DNA from: Bacteroidales bacterium
Lineage (GTDB): Bacteria; Bacteroidota; Bacteroidia; Bacteroidales; F082
Direction of reading: 5' to 3'
Length of the DNA: 64,000 nt
Assembly: GCA_016936355.1 (NCBI GenBank)
Contig: JAFGYB010000066.1
Coordinates: 62,001 to 126,000, forward strand
Shown: in pieces, positions 24,048 to 32,717 of the stretch
Position numbering within the stretch: position 1 is the stretch's first letter
How the letters are laid out: each line of letters opens with the position of its first letter
The notes under the pieces: generated by a model
Told to the model about the DNA's origin: nothing
What the model saw: the letters and a program-made list of their open reading frames with translations, nothing else
Database searches by the model: none
Translations under genes and position numbers: made by a program

Positions 24048-26777
24048 TCAGCCACATTTGGAATAACCGCAGGAGCTGCAGGTAAGGCAACCGTCCTGGT
24101 AGATCAGGGAAGACTCGTGGCATTCGGGACATTCGTTATCCACCAGTTTTTCGCCGTCTTCAATGTACCGTTTCAGTGCCCGTACCACTCCGTTTTTCCA
24201 GGTGTTGATGTTGTCATCATCCAAATTTAACTTGGCCACTAGGTTGGTGACATAGGGCAAGGGCATACCGTGACGCAGCAATCCGGAAATCAGCTTGGCA
24301 TAATTCCAGAAGGTTTTGTCAAAGGAACGGGACAATCCCTCAACCGTAATTTTATAACCTTGTTTGTCTTCAAACTGGAAATCGTAGCGTGAAATTTCCC
24401 CTTTGATCTTGTTTTTGATGATCCAGCCGTTTTCAATATGCGGCGGCAGGTAAAAGTCATCAGCCTTACCGGTAAAGATTTCGTAAGGACGGTTGTCCAT
24501 GATGCCAACCACAGCAATCCATTTTTCGTAGTTGTTCTGGAAACGAAGCACATTGGCCTCCAGAACTTTTGGACGGGGCGGGGCACTGGTTTCTTTGAAA
24601 GAAGTATCGTCTTTATCTTTTTCAGTGTTGCTGACCAGTACACCGGAACGGGAACCATCCCGATAGATGGTCATGCCTTTACAGCCGCTTTCCCAGGCGG
24701 TCATGTAAATCTGGCTCACCACATCTTCGGTAACGCTTTCGGGGATGTTCACGGTAACACTGATGGAATGATCCACCCATTTTTGAATACTGCCCTGCAT
24801 TTTTACCTTGCTTACCCAGTCGATATCGGCCGAAGTAGCTTTGTAGTAGGGCGACTTTTTGATGATGGTTTGTAATTCTTCTTCCGGTTTATTTTTTACT
24901 TCTTGCACGTTGTATCCGTTAATCTTGAGCCAGGTTTCAAATTTAGGATGGAATACATTGTATTCTTCCCATGAATCGCCCACTTCATCCACAAAAGTAA
25001 CGTTGACATTTTTGTCGTTGGGGTTCACCTTTCTGCGGCGTTTGTAGGAAACCAGGAATACGGGTTCAATTCCGGATGTGGTTTGAGTACAAATGCTGAT
25101 GCTGCCGGTAGGGGCGATGGTCATCATGGCGATGTTGCGCCGACCCACTTTGGTCATTTTGCTGTACAAATGCGGAGCGTTTTCCTTGATGCGCAGAATA
25201 AAGGGATTGTTGGCTTCGCGTGCGGCATCAAAAATGGGGAAAGCACCTCGTTCTTCAGCCAGATCCACAGAATTGCGGTAGGCTTCCAGTGTCAGCAGTT
25301 TGTGTACTTCAACCGAGAAATTGATGGCATCTTCCGATCCGTAACGAAGCCCCAGCGCAGCCAGCATATCGCCTTCGGCAGTAATACCAATACCGGTTCT
25401 CCTGCCCTGGATTGATTTTTCGCGAATTTTTTCCCACAGTCTTCTTTCGGTCATTTTGATTTCTTCCGATTCCGGATCGGCATCGATCTTACTTAGAATG
25501 GCATCAATTTTTTCAATTTCCAGATCCACAATGTCGTCCATCATGCGGTGGGCAATGCGGGTATGTTTGCTGAACAGTTCGCCGTTGAAATAGGCTTCTT
25601 CGGTGAAGGGATTTTCTACATAGCTGTACAGATTAATGGCCAGCAACCGGCAGGAGTCGTAAGGACATAAGGGAATCTCTCCGCAGGGGTTGGTCGATAC
25701 CGTTCGGAATCCTTTGTCGGCATAACAGTCGGGAACCGATTCGCGGATGACAGTATCCCAGAACAAAACACCGGGTTCGGCAGAAGACCATGCGTTGTGA
25801 ATGATTTTATCCCATAGTTCTTTGGCCATGATTTCTTTTTTGTACATGGGCTGATCCGAATTCACCGGGAATTTCTGCAGATAGCTTGTGTTGTTTTTCA
25901 CCGCTTCCATAAACTCATCGTCCAGTTTTACGGAAACATTGGCGCCGGTAACTTTGCCCTGTTCCATTTTGGCATCGATGAAATTTTCCGAATCGGGATG
26001 TTTGATGCCGATGCTCAGCATAAGGGCACCGCGGCGACCGTCCTGAGCCACTTCGCGGGTTGAATTGGAGTACCGCTCCATAAAAGGAACCACTCCGGTC
26101 GAGGTCAGGGCTGTATTGTTCACCGGACTTCCTTTGGGGCGGATGTGGGTGAAATCATGACCTACGCCCCCTCTTCGTTTCATGAGTTGAACCTGTTCCT
26201 GGTCCACTTTCATGATCCCGCCGTAGGAATCGGAATTCCCATCATTACCAATCACAAAACAGTTGGAAAGAGAGGAAATCTGGTAGTCGTTTCCGATGCC
26301 AGCCATTGGGCTGCCGGCAGGGATGATGTATTTAAAATGATCCAGTACTTCAAAAAGTTCTTCTTCACTCAGGGGGTTGGGGTATTTTTGTTCGATGCGG
26401 GCAATTTCACTGGCAATGCGCCGATGCATTTCTTCCGGTGTTTTTTCAAAAATATTTCCTTTACTGTCTTTTAATGCATATTTGTTAGCCCAAACAGCTG
26501 CCGCCAACGAGTCACCATCGAAATACTCAGTGGCTGCCTGTACAACTTCATCGTAGGATAAGGGTTTGTCTACCGGTGCTGATTCTGAAAGATTTACACT
26601 CTTTAAATCCAAAGATTTGACGGTGAAACCCTGTTGATTTTTCTGCATTTGTTCAGTCTTTCTACGCTCTTCCAATACCTTATCGTAAAATCCTTTTTCT
26701 TCATTCTTCTCAACTGGCAATGCAGTGGTTTCCGGTTCCGGCTCATCGTTAAACTGGAGGTATAAATTGTTATCCAT
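24048..26777 (-). CDS. nrdJ: Adenosylcobalamin-dependent ribonucleotide reductase (class II)
   Basis: A 909-residue class II reductase that makes deoxyribonucleotides with a B12-derived radical, so it works with or without oxygen. The catalytic region has RTVSTNPCGEIPLCPYDSC, with the active-site Cys in NPCGE. MTIAPTGSISICTQTTSGIEP is the other half of the barrel signature. The N-terminal part has SNCFVIGN (the redox-pair Cys), and the C-terminus is a Cys-rich zinc-ribbon-like tail (CPEC...CLTCSSCG...C) typical of the long NrdJ group. ATG 26777 (MDNNLYLQFND) is preferred to an in-frame Met six codons upstream. B12 must be imported or made; no cobalamin riboswitch was recognised upstream. Confidence 0.94.
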   Translation of the reverse strand: MDNNLYLQFNDEPEPETTALPVEKNEEKGFYDKVLEERRKTEQMQKNQQGFTVKSLDLKSVNLSESAPVDKPLSYDEVVQAATEYFDGDSLAAAVWANKYALKDSKGNIFEKTPEEMHRRIASEIARIEQKYPNPLSEEELFEVLDHFKYIIPAGSPMAGIGNDYQISSLSNCFVIGNDGNSDSYGGIMKVDQEQVQLMKRRGGVGHDFTHIRPKGSPVNNTALTSTGVVPFMERYSNSTREVAQDGRRGALMLSIGIKHPDSENFIDAKMEQGKVTGANVSVKLDDEFMEAVKNNTSYLQKFPVNSDQPMYKKEIMAKELWDKIIHNAWSSAEPGVLFWDTVIRESVPDCYADKGFRTVSTNPCGEIPLCPYDSCRLLAINLYSYVENPFTEEAYFNGELFSKHTRIAHRMMDDIVDLEIEKIDAILSKIDADPESEEIKMTERRLWEKIREKSIQGRRTGIGITAEGDMLAALGLRYGSEDAINFSVEVHKLLTLEAYRNSVDLAEERGAFPIFDAAREANNPFILRIKENAPHLYSKMTKVGRRNIAMMTIAPTGSISICTQTTSGIEPVFLVSYKRRRKVNPNDKNVNVTFVDEVGDSWEEYNVFHPKFETWLKINGYNVQEVKNKPEEELQTIIKKSPYYKATSADIDWVSKVKMQGSIQKWVDHSISVTVNIPESVTEDVVSQIYMTAWESGCKGMTIYRDGSRSGVLVSNTEKDKDDTSFKETSAPPRPKVLEANVLRFQNNYEKWIAVVGIMDNRPYEIFTGKADDFYLPPHIENGWIIKNKIKGEISRYDFQFEDKQGYKITVEGLSRSFDKTFWNYAKLISGLLRHGMPLPYVTNLVAKLNLDDDNINTWKNGVVRALKRYIEDGEKLVDNECPECHESSLIYQDGCLTCSSCGYSKCG

Positions 26778-26816
26778 AACAGTAAAATAGATCAAAAATT
26801 ATTTATAATATATAGT

Positions 26817-26834
26817 AAATCAGGAACCTGATTT
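26817..26834. promoter_or_regulatory. Dyad with repeated half-site upstream of nrdJ, possible operator
   Basis: AAATCAGG and CCTGATTT form an 8-bp inverted repeat around two bases, 40 bases before the nrdJ start. The half-site CCTGATTTT occurs again at 26850-26858, in the same orientation as the right arm. The arrangement looks like a binding site for a dimeric regulator. It does not resemble the usual NrdR box (ACACTATATATAGTGT type). Confidence 0.4.
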
Positions 26835-27269
26835 TTTCGGGTGCCTATCCCTGATTTTGTTGCAATGTACAACACAAAACCAATGATTGGACCAAAATTT
26901 TATTCACTGCAATGTGTTAATAAATATTAAATAACGCAGAATTAAAATATTACGCATTTAATTCGATGTGAATATCACTGAAAAAATTTTTTGGCACAGT
27001 TTTTAGTGTCTTTTACCCTCTCTGTAGAGCCTTGTAATTTAGTTATTTATCAATATTATATAGAACTCTTTTAAATACAATCTTTGTATCCATTGATAGT
27101 AAAGGGATTCAGGAATCTGTGAAATTTAATATGCATTTTCCGAAAAGGTTTGCGGAAAAAATAAAGTCATTTTTTCTGCCAATATTTATGCTTTGTTTGG
27201 GGGCAATAATTAACAATTCAATGCTAATAAAATCTTGGCGAATCACCCGGATACCGTTTTCAGGTCTTG

Positions 27270-27277
27270 TAAATTTG
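27270..27277 (+). promoter_or_regulatory. Candidate -7 promoter element for the J-domain gene
   Basis: TAAATTTG, an exact TAnnTTTG match 17 bases before the ATG at 27295. It supports that start over the longer TTG-initiated frame from 27235. Confidence 0.5.
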
Positions 27278-27294
27278 AGTCAGAAACTAAATTT

Positions 27295-27642
27295 ATGCGG
27301 TTTTTCCCCGATACCATCGAAAATGAGATCCAGGCTCGCCTGAATTACAAAAGACTGGCTGTTCTGTATCACCCGGACCGGGGCGGCAATGAAGAAATCA
27401 TGCGGGCGATCAATCAGGAATATGATCTGATCAAGAAAAAACTAAAAAAACAACGTCAGGGCCTGCAAAGTGTGCAGGTGGGCGACAGGGTTCGTGTTAA
27501 CGGAACCGAGTGTGAAGTAACAGCTGTTTTTAAAGATAGTTTTGTCGCTAAGGCGGTCGGTCGTCACCGGCTGGCTGTTTTCGATAAAAAAACCGGTATT
27601 GCATTGTACGATCATAAATTCAAGGCAGAGGTCATTCTTTAG
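27295..27642 (+). CDS. Compact J-domain protein with a C-terminal SH3-like part
   Basis: A 115-residue protein. Residues about 8-50 read as J-domain helices II-III with the HPD motif: ARLNYKRLAVLYHPDRGG, then NEEIMRAINQEYDLIKKKL. Helix I is short. The second half (VGDRVRVNGTECEVTAVF and what follows) looks like a small beta barrel of the KOW/SH3 type. J domains stimulate Hsp70 (DnaK) ATPase, so it may be a specialised co-chaperone; the client is unknown. The ATG at 27295 follows a consensus -7 element. The gene stands alone, 216 bases ahead of the chemotaxis cluster. Confidence 0.7.
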   Translation: MRFFPDTIENEIQARLNYKRLAVLYHPDRGGNEEIMRAINQEYDLIKKKLKKQRQGLQSVQVGDRVRVNGTECEVTAVFKDSFVAKAVGRHRLAVFDKKTGIALYDHKFKAEVIL

Positions 27643-27858
27643 TATACTAACTCCTTTTAAATCATATCCATATTTGTTTTCTGAACGAAGCGGATTCCAT
27701 TTTTTCTGAATTTCAGGAATGAAGCTGTGTTGCTTTTTCCCCTGAAAGTTGCAGGGAAGGTAAGGTCATCGCGGAAAAATACATATATTGCAGTAGTAAA
27801 TATCATACCGGATTTTGAAAATTATCCGGTACAAACAGACCGTATTTACAGCAAAGCT

Positions 27859-28170
27859 ATGATGCAGATTCAGGACGAGGAAAAAGGAAAAACTCAATAT
27901 TTATTTCAAGGTGATCTGGGAGTTTCGGCCTTGCAGGAAATCTATTCGCAACTCAGCGAACAGAAGATTCAGAAAGGAACCCATTATTTCCGGGTCAGTG
28001 AAGTAGAACATTTGGATATGAGTTTTTTTCAGGTATTGTATGCTTACATTCAGCAACTGAGAAAAGAAGGAAAGGAAGTAATAGTAGATTTTCAGCTGGA
28101 TGAAGAAAATGGCCGGGTGTTTGATCGTTCGGGCCTGAGAAAAGCATTTGATCACTTAATAAACGGTTGA
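27859..28170 (+). CDS. STAS-domain protein, first gene of the chemotaxis-like cluster
   Basis: A 103-residue single STAS domain (SpoIIAA/MlaB-like). The loop that in anti-sigma antagonists holds the phosphorylated Ser reads VEHLDMSFFQVLYAYIQQL; the usual Asp-Ser-Ser is Asp-Met-Ser, so the classical phospho-Ser is replaced by Met. Non-phosphorylatable STAS proteins of this kind are often encoded beside cheA in other clusters. Two adjacent Met codons (27859, 27862) are possible starts; the open frame extends back to 27727, but that part lacks STAS features. Its stop is 2 bases before the cheY ATG. Confidence 0.75.
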   Translation: MMQIQDEEKGKTQYLFQGDLGVSALQEIYSQLSEQKIQKGTHYFRVSEVEHLDMSFFQVLYAYIQQLRKEGKEVIVDFQLDEENGRVFDRSGLRKAFDHLING

Positions 28171-28172
28171 AT

Positions 28173-28538
28173 ATGAGGAAAACAATACTCATTGTGGATG
28201 ATTCATTCAGTATCCGTAATTTATTACAGGTTGTACTGACAGGGGCCGGATACCAGGTGTTGGTGGCTGAAGACGGTAAGGATGCGTTGCCCTACCTGGA
28301 GCGAGGGGATTTGAGCTTGCTGATTACTGATTTACACATGCCCAATATGAACGGACTGGAATTGATCCGACATGTACGGCAAACCGAAATCCATCGTTAT
28401 CTTCCCATTTTGTTTCTCACTACCGAAACCAATTCGGAAATAAAATTGGAGGCAAAAAATGCCGGTGCTACCGGGTGGATCACCAAACCATTCAGGAATG
28501 AAAAATTATTGCAGATCATAAACAGGGTATTGCGTTGA
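28173..28538 (+). CDS. cheY: CheY-like single-domain response regulator
   Basis: A 121-residue receiver domain and nothing else. It has the acidic pair in LIVDDS, the phospho-acceptor Asp53 in ITDLHMPNMNG, the Thr switch region in LFLTTETN, and the Lys in WITKPF. It would take phosphate from CheA, encoded next. The ATG at 28173 is preferred to the TTG at 28167. Its stop overlaps the cheA ATG as TGATG. With no flagellar motor genes in view, its binding partner is unknown. Confidence 0.93.
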   Translation: MRKTILIVDDSFSIRNLLQVVLTGAGYQVLVAEDGKDALPYLERGDLSLLITDLHMPNMNGLELIRHVRQTEIHRYLPILFLTTETNSEIKLEAKNAGATGWITKPFRNEKLLQIINRVLR

Positions 28539-30589
28539 TGGAAGAACTGCGTGCAAAATTTCTGGAAGAAGCCCGTGAGTTAATGGGGAAACTTGAGGCT
28601 GCATTGCTGGAACTGGAAGCCAATCCTAATGACAAAGAAAGGATTGATGAAGTATTCAGGGTGATGCATACACTGAAGGGTTCTGGAGGTATGTTTGGTT
28701 TCAATGCATTGAGTGAGCACACCCATGACCTCGAGAGCGTTTACGATCTGGTCCGGTCCTCGAAGCTGCCTCTGACTAGGGAACTGATCGATGTTACTTT
28801 CCGTAGCATGGACCTGATAGGGAAGTTGTTGGAATCTCCCGAGGATCCTTCAATCCTGAAACTGAAAGATGATTTTGCTGAAAATATTAAGGAAAGGTTT
28901 TTGAACCATCCTGTAGGCGCTCCGGATACGCGGTCTGATTTCACGGTACGTCAGAAGGACGACAACACATCAAAAGTTACCTACCACATTCATTTTCAGC
29001 CCGGAGAAGGCGTGCTGAAAGACGGAACCCATCCCTTGTATTTGTTGGATGAGTTGCTTGATTTGGGGACTGGAAAAGCTTTTGTTCATATGGATAAGCT
29101 TCCTGAATTTGAGTCGCTGGTTCCTGATCTGGCCTATTTTTACTGGGATTTCCTGTTGGCAACTGCTGAAGCAGAGTCTGATATAAAAGATGTTTTCATT
29201 TTTGTGGAAGACAACAGTGTGGTTGAAATCAATAAAATAGCTGAAGAAGATCTGTTGCAAAACGAGTTTTTTAATGCGGAAATTGAAAACTTAAAGCTGG
29301 AGGAAACATTTACCCGCGATAAACTGGACCGGTTGGTGGAAGTGTTGCAAAATAAAAAGCCCGCCGAACCAGAAGAGACAACAAATGAAGAGAAGATGCC
29401 TCCCCCTCAAGCCGAAAGACCGCAGGTAGGGGAACTAAACAGTATCAGGGTTTCGTCTGCCAAGCTGGACAATATGATGGACCTCGTTAGCGAGCTCATA
29501 ACGGCTCAGGCGCGACTGGAACACATGGGGCGAAAACTGAAAAGTAGTGAATTGCAACGGGTGGCCGAAGATTTTGAAAAATTATTCAGGCAACTCAGAT
29601 CCAATACGCTGGAGATGCGACTGATTCCTATCTACACGTTGCTGGCCCGGTTTAAACGAATGGTCAGGGATTTATCGCATGATCTGAACAAACAGGTCCG
29701 GTTTCAGACCACGGGAACGGAAACGGAACTGGATAAATCAGTGATTGAAATGCTGTATGACCCGTTGATGCACATCATCCGCAACAGCCTTGATCATGGC
29801 ATTGAATTGCCCGATGAAAGAGTGAAGCTGGGTAAGCAACCCGAGGGACTGATTGAGATAGTGACGTATTATTCCGGTTCCTATGTGGTCATAGAAGTGC
29901 GGGATAACGGACAGGGAATGGATCCCGAAGCGATTCGCCAAAAAGCCCTGGAAAAAAACCTGATTTCCGCTTCGGATAAGCTGGATCACGATGAACTGTT
30001 AAACCTGGTATTTCACCCGGGTTTCAGTACTTCAAAACAAGTCAGTCAGTTATCGGGGCGGGGTGTGGGCATGGATGTGGTTCGGAAGAACATTACAGAA
30101 TTGAGAGGTTATGTGGAACTGAACAGCATAAAAGGTAAAGGAACGACCGTACGCATCCGTCTGCCCCTGACACTGTCCATTATTGACGGACTGCTGGTAT
30201 TGATCGGAAATGCGCGTTACCTGGTTCCGCTTGAAAACATTGTTCACATTTATCCTCTGGAAAAGAAAGAACTGGAAAAGGCTGGTTTCAGTGGCGCTGT
30301 GGTCAAGGAAGGAAACCAAATTCAATTTGTTCATTTGATCCATGAATTCGGGGATACCCGTTTCGTTTTTGAAAAAGGATATTTACTGGTATTCCGGTTT
30401 GAAAACAAGGAAATTGGTTTTGTGATCAACGAAATTGAGGGAAAACACCAGGCGGTAATCAAGCCACTCAATCAATTTGTAAAAGGTAAGGAACTGTTTT
30501 CGGGAGCCACTGTGCTGGGTGACGGAAAAGTAGCCCTGGTGGTCGATCCGTATAGGATGATGCAACAATATACAAATACACTGCAATGA
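28538..30589 (+). CDS. cheA: Chemotaxis histidine kinase CheA
   Basis: A 683-residue CheA. P1 (HPt) has the phospho-acceptor His44 in MHTLKGSGGMFGF. A middle domain (about 145-245) with VTYHIHFQPGEGVL and VFIFVEDNSVVE replaces a classical P2 and resembles the accessory domain seen in many non-enteric CheA proteins. P3 dimerisation follows (VSSAKLDNMMDLVSELI). P4 is the kinase with LMHIIRNSLDHGIE, DNGQGMD and GRGVGMDVV, and P5 is the CheW-like domain at the C-terminus. It autophosphorylates under receptor control and passes phosphate to CheY and CheB. It overlaps cheW by 4 bases. Confidence 0.96.
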   Translation: MEELRAKFLEEARELMGKLEAALLELEANPNDKERIDEVFRVMHTLKGSGGMFGFNALSEHTHDLESVYDLVRSSKLPLTRELIDVTFRSMDLIGKLLESPEDPSILKLKDDFAENIKERFLNHPVGAPDTRSDFTVRQKDDNTSKVTYHIHFQPGEGVLKDGTHPLYLLDELLDLGTGKAFVHMDKLPEFESLVPDLAYFYWDFLLATAEAESDIKDVFIFVEDNSVVEINKIAEEDLLQNEFFNAEIENLKLEETFTRDKLDRLVEVLQNKKPAEPEETTNEEKMPPPQAERPQVGELNSIRVSSAKLDNMMDLVSELITAQARLEHMGRKLKSSELQRVAEDFEKLFRQLRSNTLEMRLIPIYTLLARFKRMVRDLSHDLNKQVRFQTTGTETELDKSVIEMLYDPLMHIIRNSLDHGIELPDERVKLGKQPEGLIEIVTYYSGSYVVIEVRDNGQGMDPEAIRQKALEKNLISASDKLDHDELLNLVFHPGFSTSKQVSQLSGRGVGMDVVRKNITELRGYVELNSIKGKGTTVRIRLPLTLSIIDGLLVLIGNARYLVPLENIVHIYPLEKKELEKAGFSGAVVKEGNQIQFVHLIHEFGDTRFVFEKGYLLVFRFENKEIGFVINEIEGKHQAVIKPLNQFVKGKELFSGATVLGDGKVALVVDPYRMMQQYTNTLQ

Positions 30590-31071
30590 AAGAAACAACA
30601 GCCACCGAATCCAATCATTATATTTCATTCTCGCTGGCGGGTGAATTTTTTGCTATTGATGTACAGCATGTTACGCAGGTGATGCGGGCCAGCTCATTCA
30701 CATCGGTACCTCAGGCACCGGATTTCTTAAAAGGAGTCACGAACTTCAACGGGAAGATTATTCCGGTTGTAAACCTGTATCAGAAATTTGGCTTTCACGA
30801 ACCGGAGGAAAAAGAGCATCAGCTTATCATTATCCTGACTGTGCTGTTTCAGGATGCAGAAGTGGAAATTGGCATTCTGGTAGATTCTTCTGATGAGGTT
30901 TTTGAATGGAACCCGACCGATGTTAAACCCTATCCGGTTTCGGGAAACCAGGAAAAAGGCGCCTATATTGAAGGGGTGATTCACCGAAAGAATCGATTCT
31001 CATTTGTCCTGAAAGTCAATAGTTTGTTTGCTGATAACGAAATAAAAAATTTAACGAATACGGAACAATAA
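30586..31071 (+). CDS. cheW: Chemotaxis coupling protein CheW
   Basis: A 161-residue CheW with the double SH3-like fold. HYISFSLAGEFFAIDVQHVTQ is the usual start, and FLKGVTNFNGKIIPVVNL is the family core. The Arg of the usual GVxNLRG motif is replaced: here it reads GVTNFNG. CheW links the receptor tip to CheA in the cytoplasmic array. The gene overlaps cheA (ATGA) and is followed 11 bases later by the receptor gene. Confidence 0.92.
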   Translation: MKETTATESNHYISFSLAGEFFAIDVQHVTQVMRASSFTSVPQAPDFLKGVTNFNGKIIPVVNLYQKFGFHEPEEKEHQLIIILTVLFQDAEVEIGILVDSSDEVFEWNPTDVKPYPVSGNQEKGAYIEGVIHRKNRFSFVLKVNSLFADNEIKNLTNTEQ

Positions 31072-31082
31072 ATCTTTGAATC

Positions 31083-32705
31083 ATGAAAAGTCTGACGTAT
31101 AAAACAAAAATGATCCTCATGCTGGTGTTTGTCCTGGTGGTCATATCCTTCATGTGGTTCTATAATCTGGGCCAGTTTGGCGTTTTTTACCACGATACGG
31201 AAAACCTTTCGAAAAGCGATCAGGTGGATGTGGAACTGACCACACAGTTACTGATTCCTTTTATGGATCAGGTGGAATATCCCCTGCTTAGTTCACAACA
31301 TAAACAACTTTCTTTGGACCAACTGATTGTATTAAAACAAAACATTTCAAAACTTCAGGAAGATGTAAAAAGGATCTCCTCAATAAAGACCAACAGCCAG
31401 GTTCAGGAGATGGCTGCCGATTTTCACCAGGTTTTGCTTTTGGCCGATCAGTATATTGCCTTGCTGGACAAAAAAGGACAGGAGGATTTGAAGGTTCAGA
31501 CCCTGACAGCCTTCCTGAGCCAGGGAAAATCATTGAAACAAAAAGTAAGAAACTATATCAACAGTAAGAAGACTGCTGCGCTGGACCGGGTGTCATTTCT
31601 GAGCCAGCGATATAATAGTATCAAGACCAACGACCTGATTGTCGGGCTGACCTCTTTCCTGATTGTTCTGATTTTCGGAGCATGGTTGATTAGTGGAATA
31701 GCCAGAAAGTTCAAGATTGCCATAAAAATTCTGCACAAACTTTCTGAAGGTGAAATTACCGTAAAGATACCCCAGGTTCCGAATGATGAACTGGGGTTGG
31801 TGATCAGAAAAATATCGACCTTGCGCGATCAGCTGGCACTGACTTTGAATAAAGTGTATGAGATGGTGGACAATCTGACTGTTGCCAGCCGCGACCTGAG
31901 TGCTTCATCACAGAGTATTTCACAGGGAGCAACTGAACAGGCATCGTCCACAGAAGAAGTCTCCTCATCGATGGAAGAAATGGTAGCCAATATTCATCAG
32001 AATTCGGAGCATTCGAAGAAAGCGGCCGGTCTTTCTGAAAAAATGGCCGAAGGGGTTCAGGATATTGTGGTAGCCGCCGGAAATAGTCAGCAAAAGATTA
32101 AGGAAATTGCCAAAAAAATTGGCATTATCAATGAAATTGCCTTCCAAACCAATATTCTGGCGCTGAATGCTGCAGTAGAAGCCGCCCGTGCCGGAGAACA
32201 CGGTAAGGGATTTGGTGTGGTAGCTGTGGAAGTAGGTAAGCTGGCAGACCGGAGCAAAGAAGCGGCAGCTGAAATTGAAGAACTGGCCCGAACCAGTGTT
32301 GAAGTCATTCATGATGCCGGAAATCTGATCGATGAAATTGCGCCTACAATCAGTACCAGCGCACAGATGGTGAACAATATTTCCACTGCCAGTGAAGAAC
32401 AAATTCTGGGGGCTGAACAGATTAACGATGCCATTCAGCAACTCAATGAAATTACCCAGCAGAATGCTGCGGCTTCGGAAGAAATTGCCACCAGTTCAGA
32501 GGAACTGAATGCCCAGTCAGAGGCCTTGATGGATGCCCTTTCATTCTTTAAACTGGATGTGCAAACAACGATCAATGCCAGCAAAAAGGTTTCCGGTGAA
32601 AAAAAGAAACTGCCCGAAGCCAAAAATGCCAAACGAAACACTTCAGGAGTACGCATTGATCTGGGGAAACCCGATGCCATGGATGATGAATTTGAACGCT
32701 TCTGA
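31083..32705 (+). CDS. Methyl-accepting chemotaxis receptor
   Basis: A 540-residue transmembrane receptor. TM1 is at about residues 11-28, a helical periplasmic domain of about 150 residues looks like a four-helix bundle, TM2 is at about 184-206, then HAMP, then the signalling domain. The hairpin tip is near 351-391 with AFQTNILALNAAVEAARAG and GFGVVAVEVGKLADRS. Candidate methylation segments are TEQASSTEEVSSSMEEM and ASEEIATSSEEL. After a basic linker of about 45 residues the protein ends EFERF, fitting the CheR-docking pentapeptide rule (aromatic, any two, aromatic). It is the only receptor gene in the cluster. The ligand is unknown. Confidence 0.95.
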   Translation: MKSLTYKTKMILMLVFVLVVISFMWFYNLGQFGVFYHDTENLSKSDQVDVELTTQLLIPFMDQVEYPLLSSQHKQLSLDQLIVLKQNISKLQEDVKRISSIKTNSQVQEMAADFHQVLLLADQYIALLDKKGQEDLKVQTLTAFLSQGKSLKQKVRNYINSKKTAALDRVSFLSQRYNSIKTNDLIVGLTSFLIVLIFGAWLISGIARKFKIAIKILHKLSEGEITVKIPQVPNDELGLVIRKISTLRDQLALTLNKVYEMVDNLTVASRDLSASSQSISQGATEQASSTEEVSSSMEEMVANIHQNSEHSKKAAGLSEKMAEGVQDIVVAAGNSQQKIKEIAKKIGIINEIAFQTNILALNAAVEAARAGEHGKGFGVVAVEVGKLADRSKEAAAEIEELARTSVEVIHDAGNLIDEIAPTISTSAQMVNNISTASEEQILGAEQINDAIQQLNEITQQNAAASEEIATSSEELNAQSEALMDALSFFKLDVQTTINASKKVSGEKKKLPEAKNAKRNTSGVRIDLGKPDAMDDEFERF

Positions 32706-32717
32706 TATTGATGAATT

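Larger units (their letters stand above)
26778..27294. other. AT-rich 517-base spacer between divergent nrdJ and the J-domain gene
   Basis: No gene is credible here; a 74-codon plus-strand frame at 27119-27343 overlaps the J-domain gene in another frame and lacks coding character. The nrdJ side holds a dyad at 26817-26834 with a repeated half-site at 26850-26858. A second small dyad (ATACAA, 3-nt gap, TTGTAT) is at 27075-27089. A consensus -7 element for the J-domain gene is at 27270-27277. No exact -7 match was found for nrdJ, and no B12 riboswitch core was recognised. Confidence 0.6.

Noticed and set aside
26778-27118. Cobalamin riboswitch upstream of nrdJ
   Set aside because: I looked for the B12-box core and a paired leader structure on the minus strand and recognised none. 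A covariance-model search would be decisive.
27119-27343. A 74-codon plus-strand frame before the J-domain gene
   Set aside because: It overlaps the J-domain gene in another frame, lies in AT-rich spacer sequence and has no conserved features that I can see.
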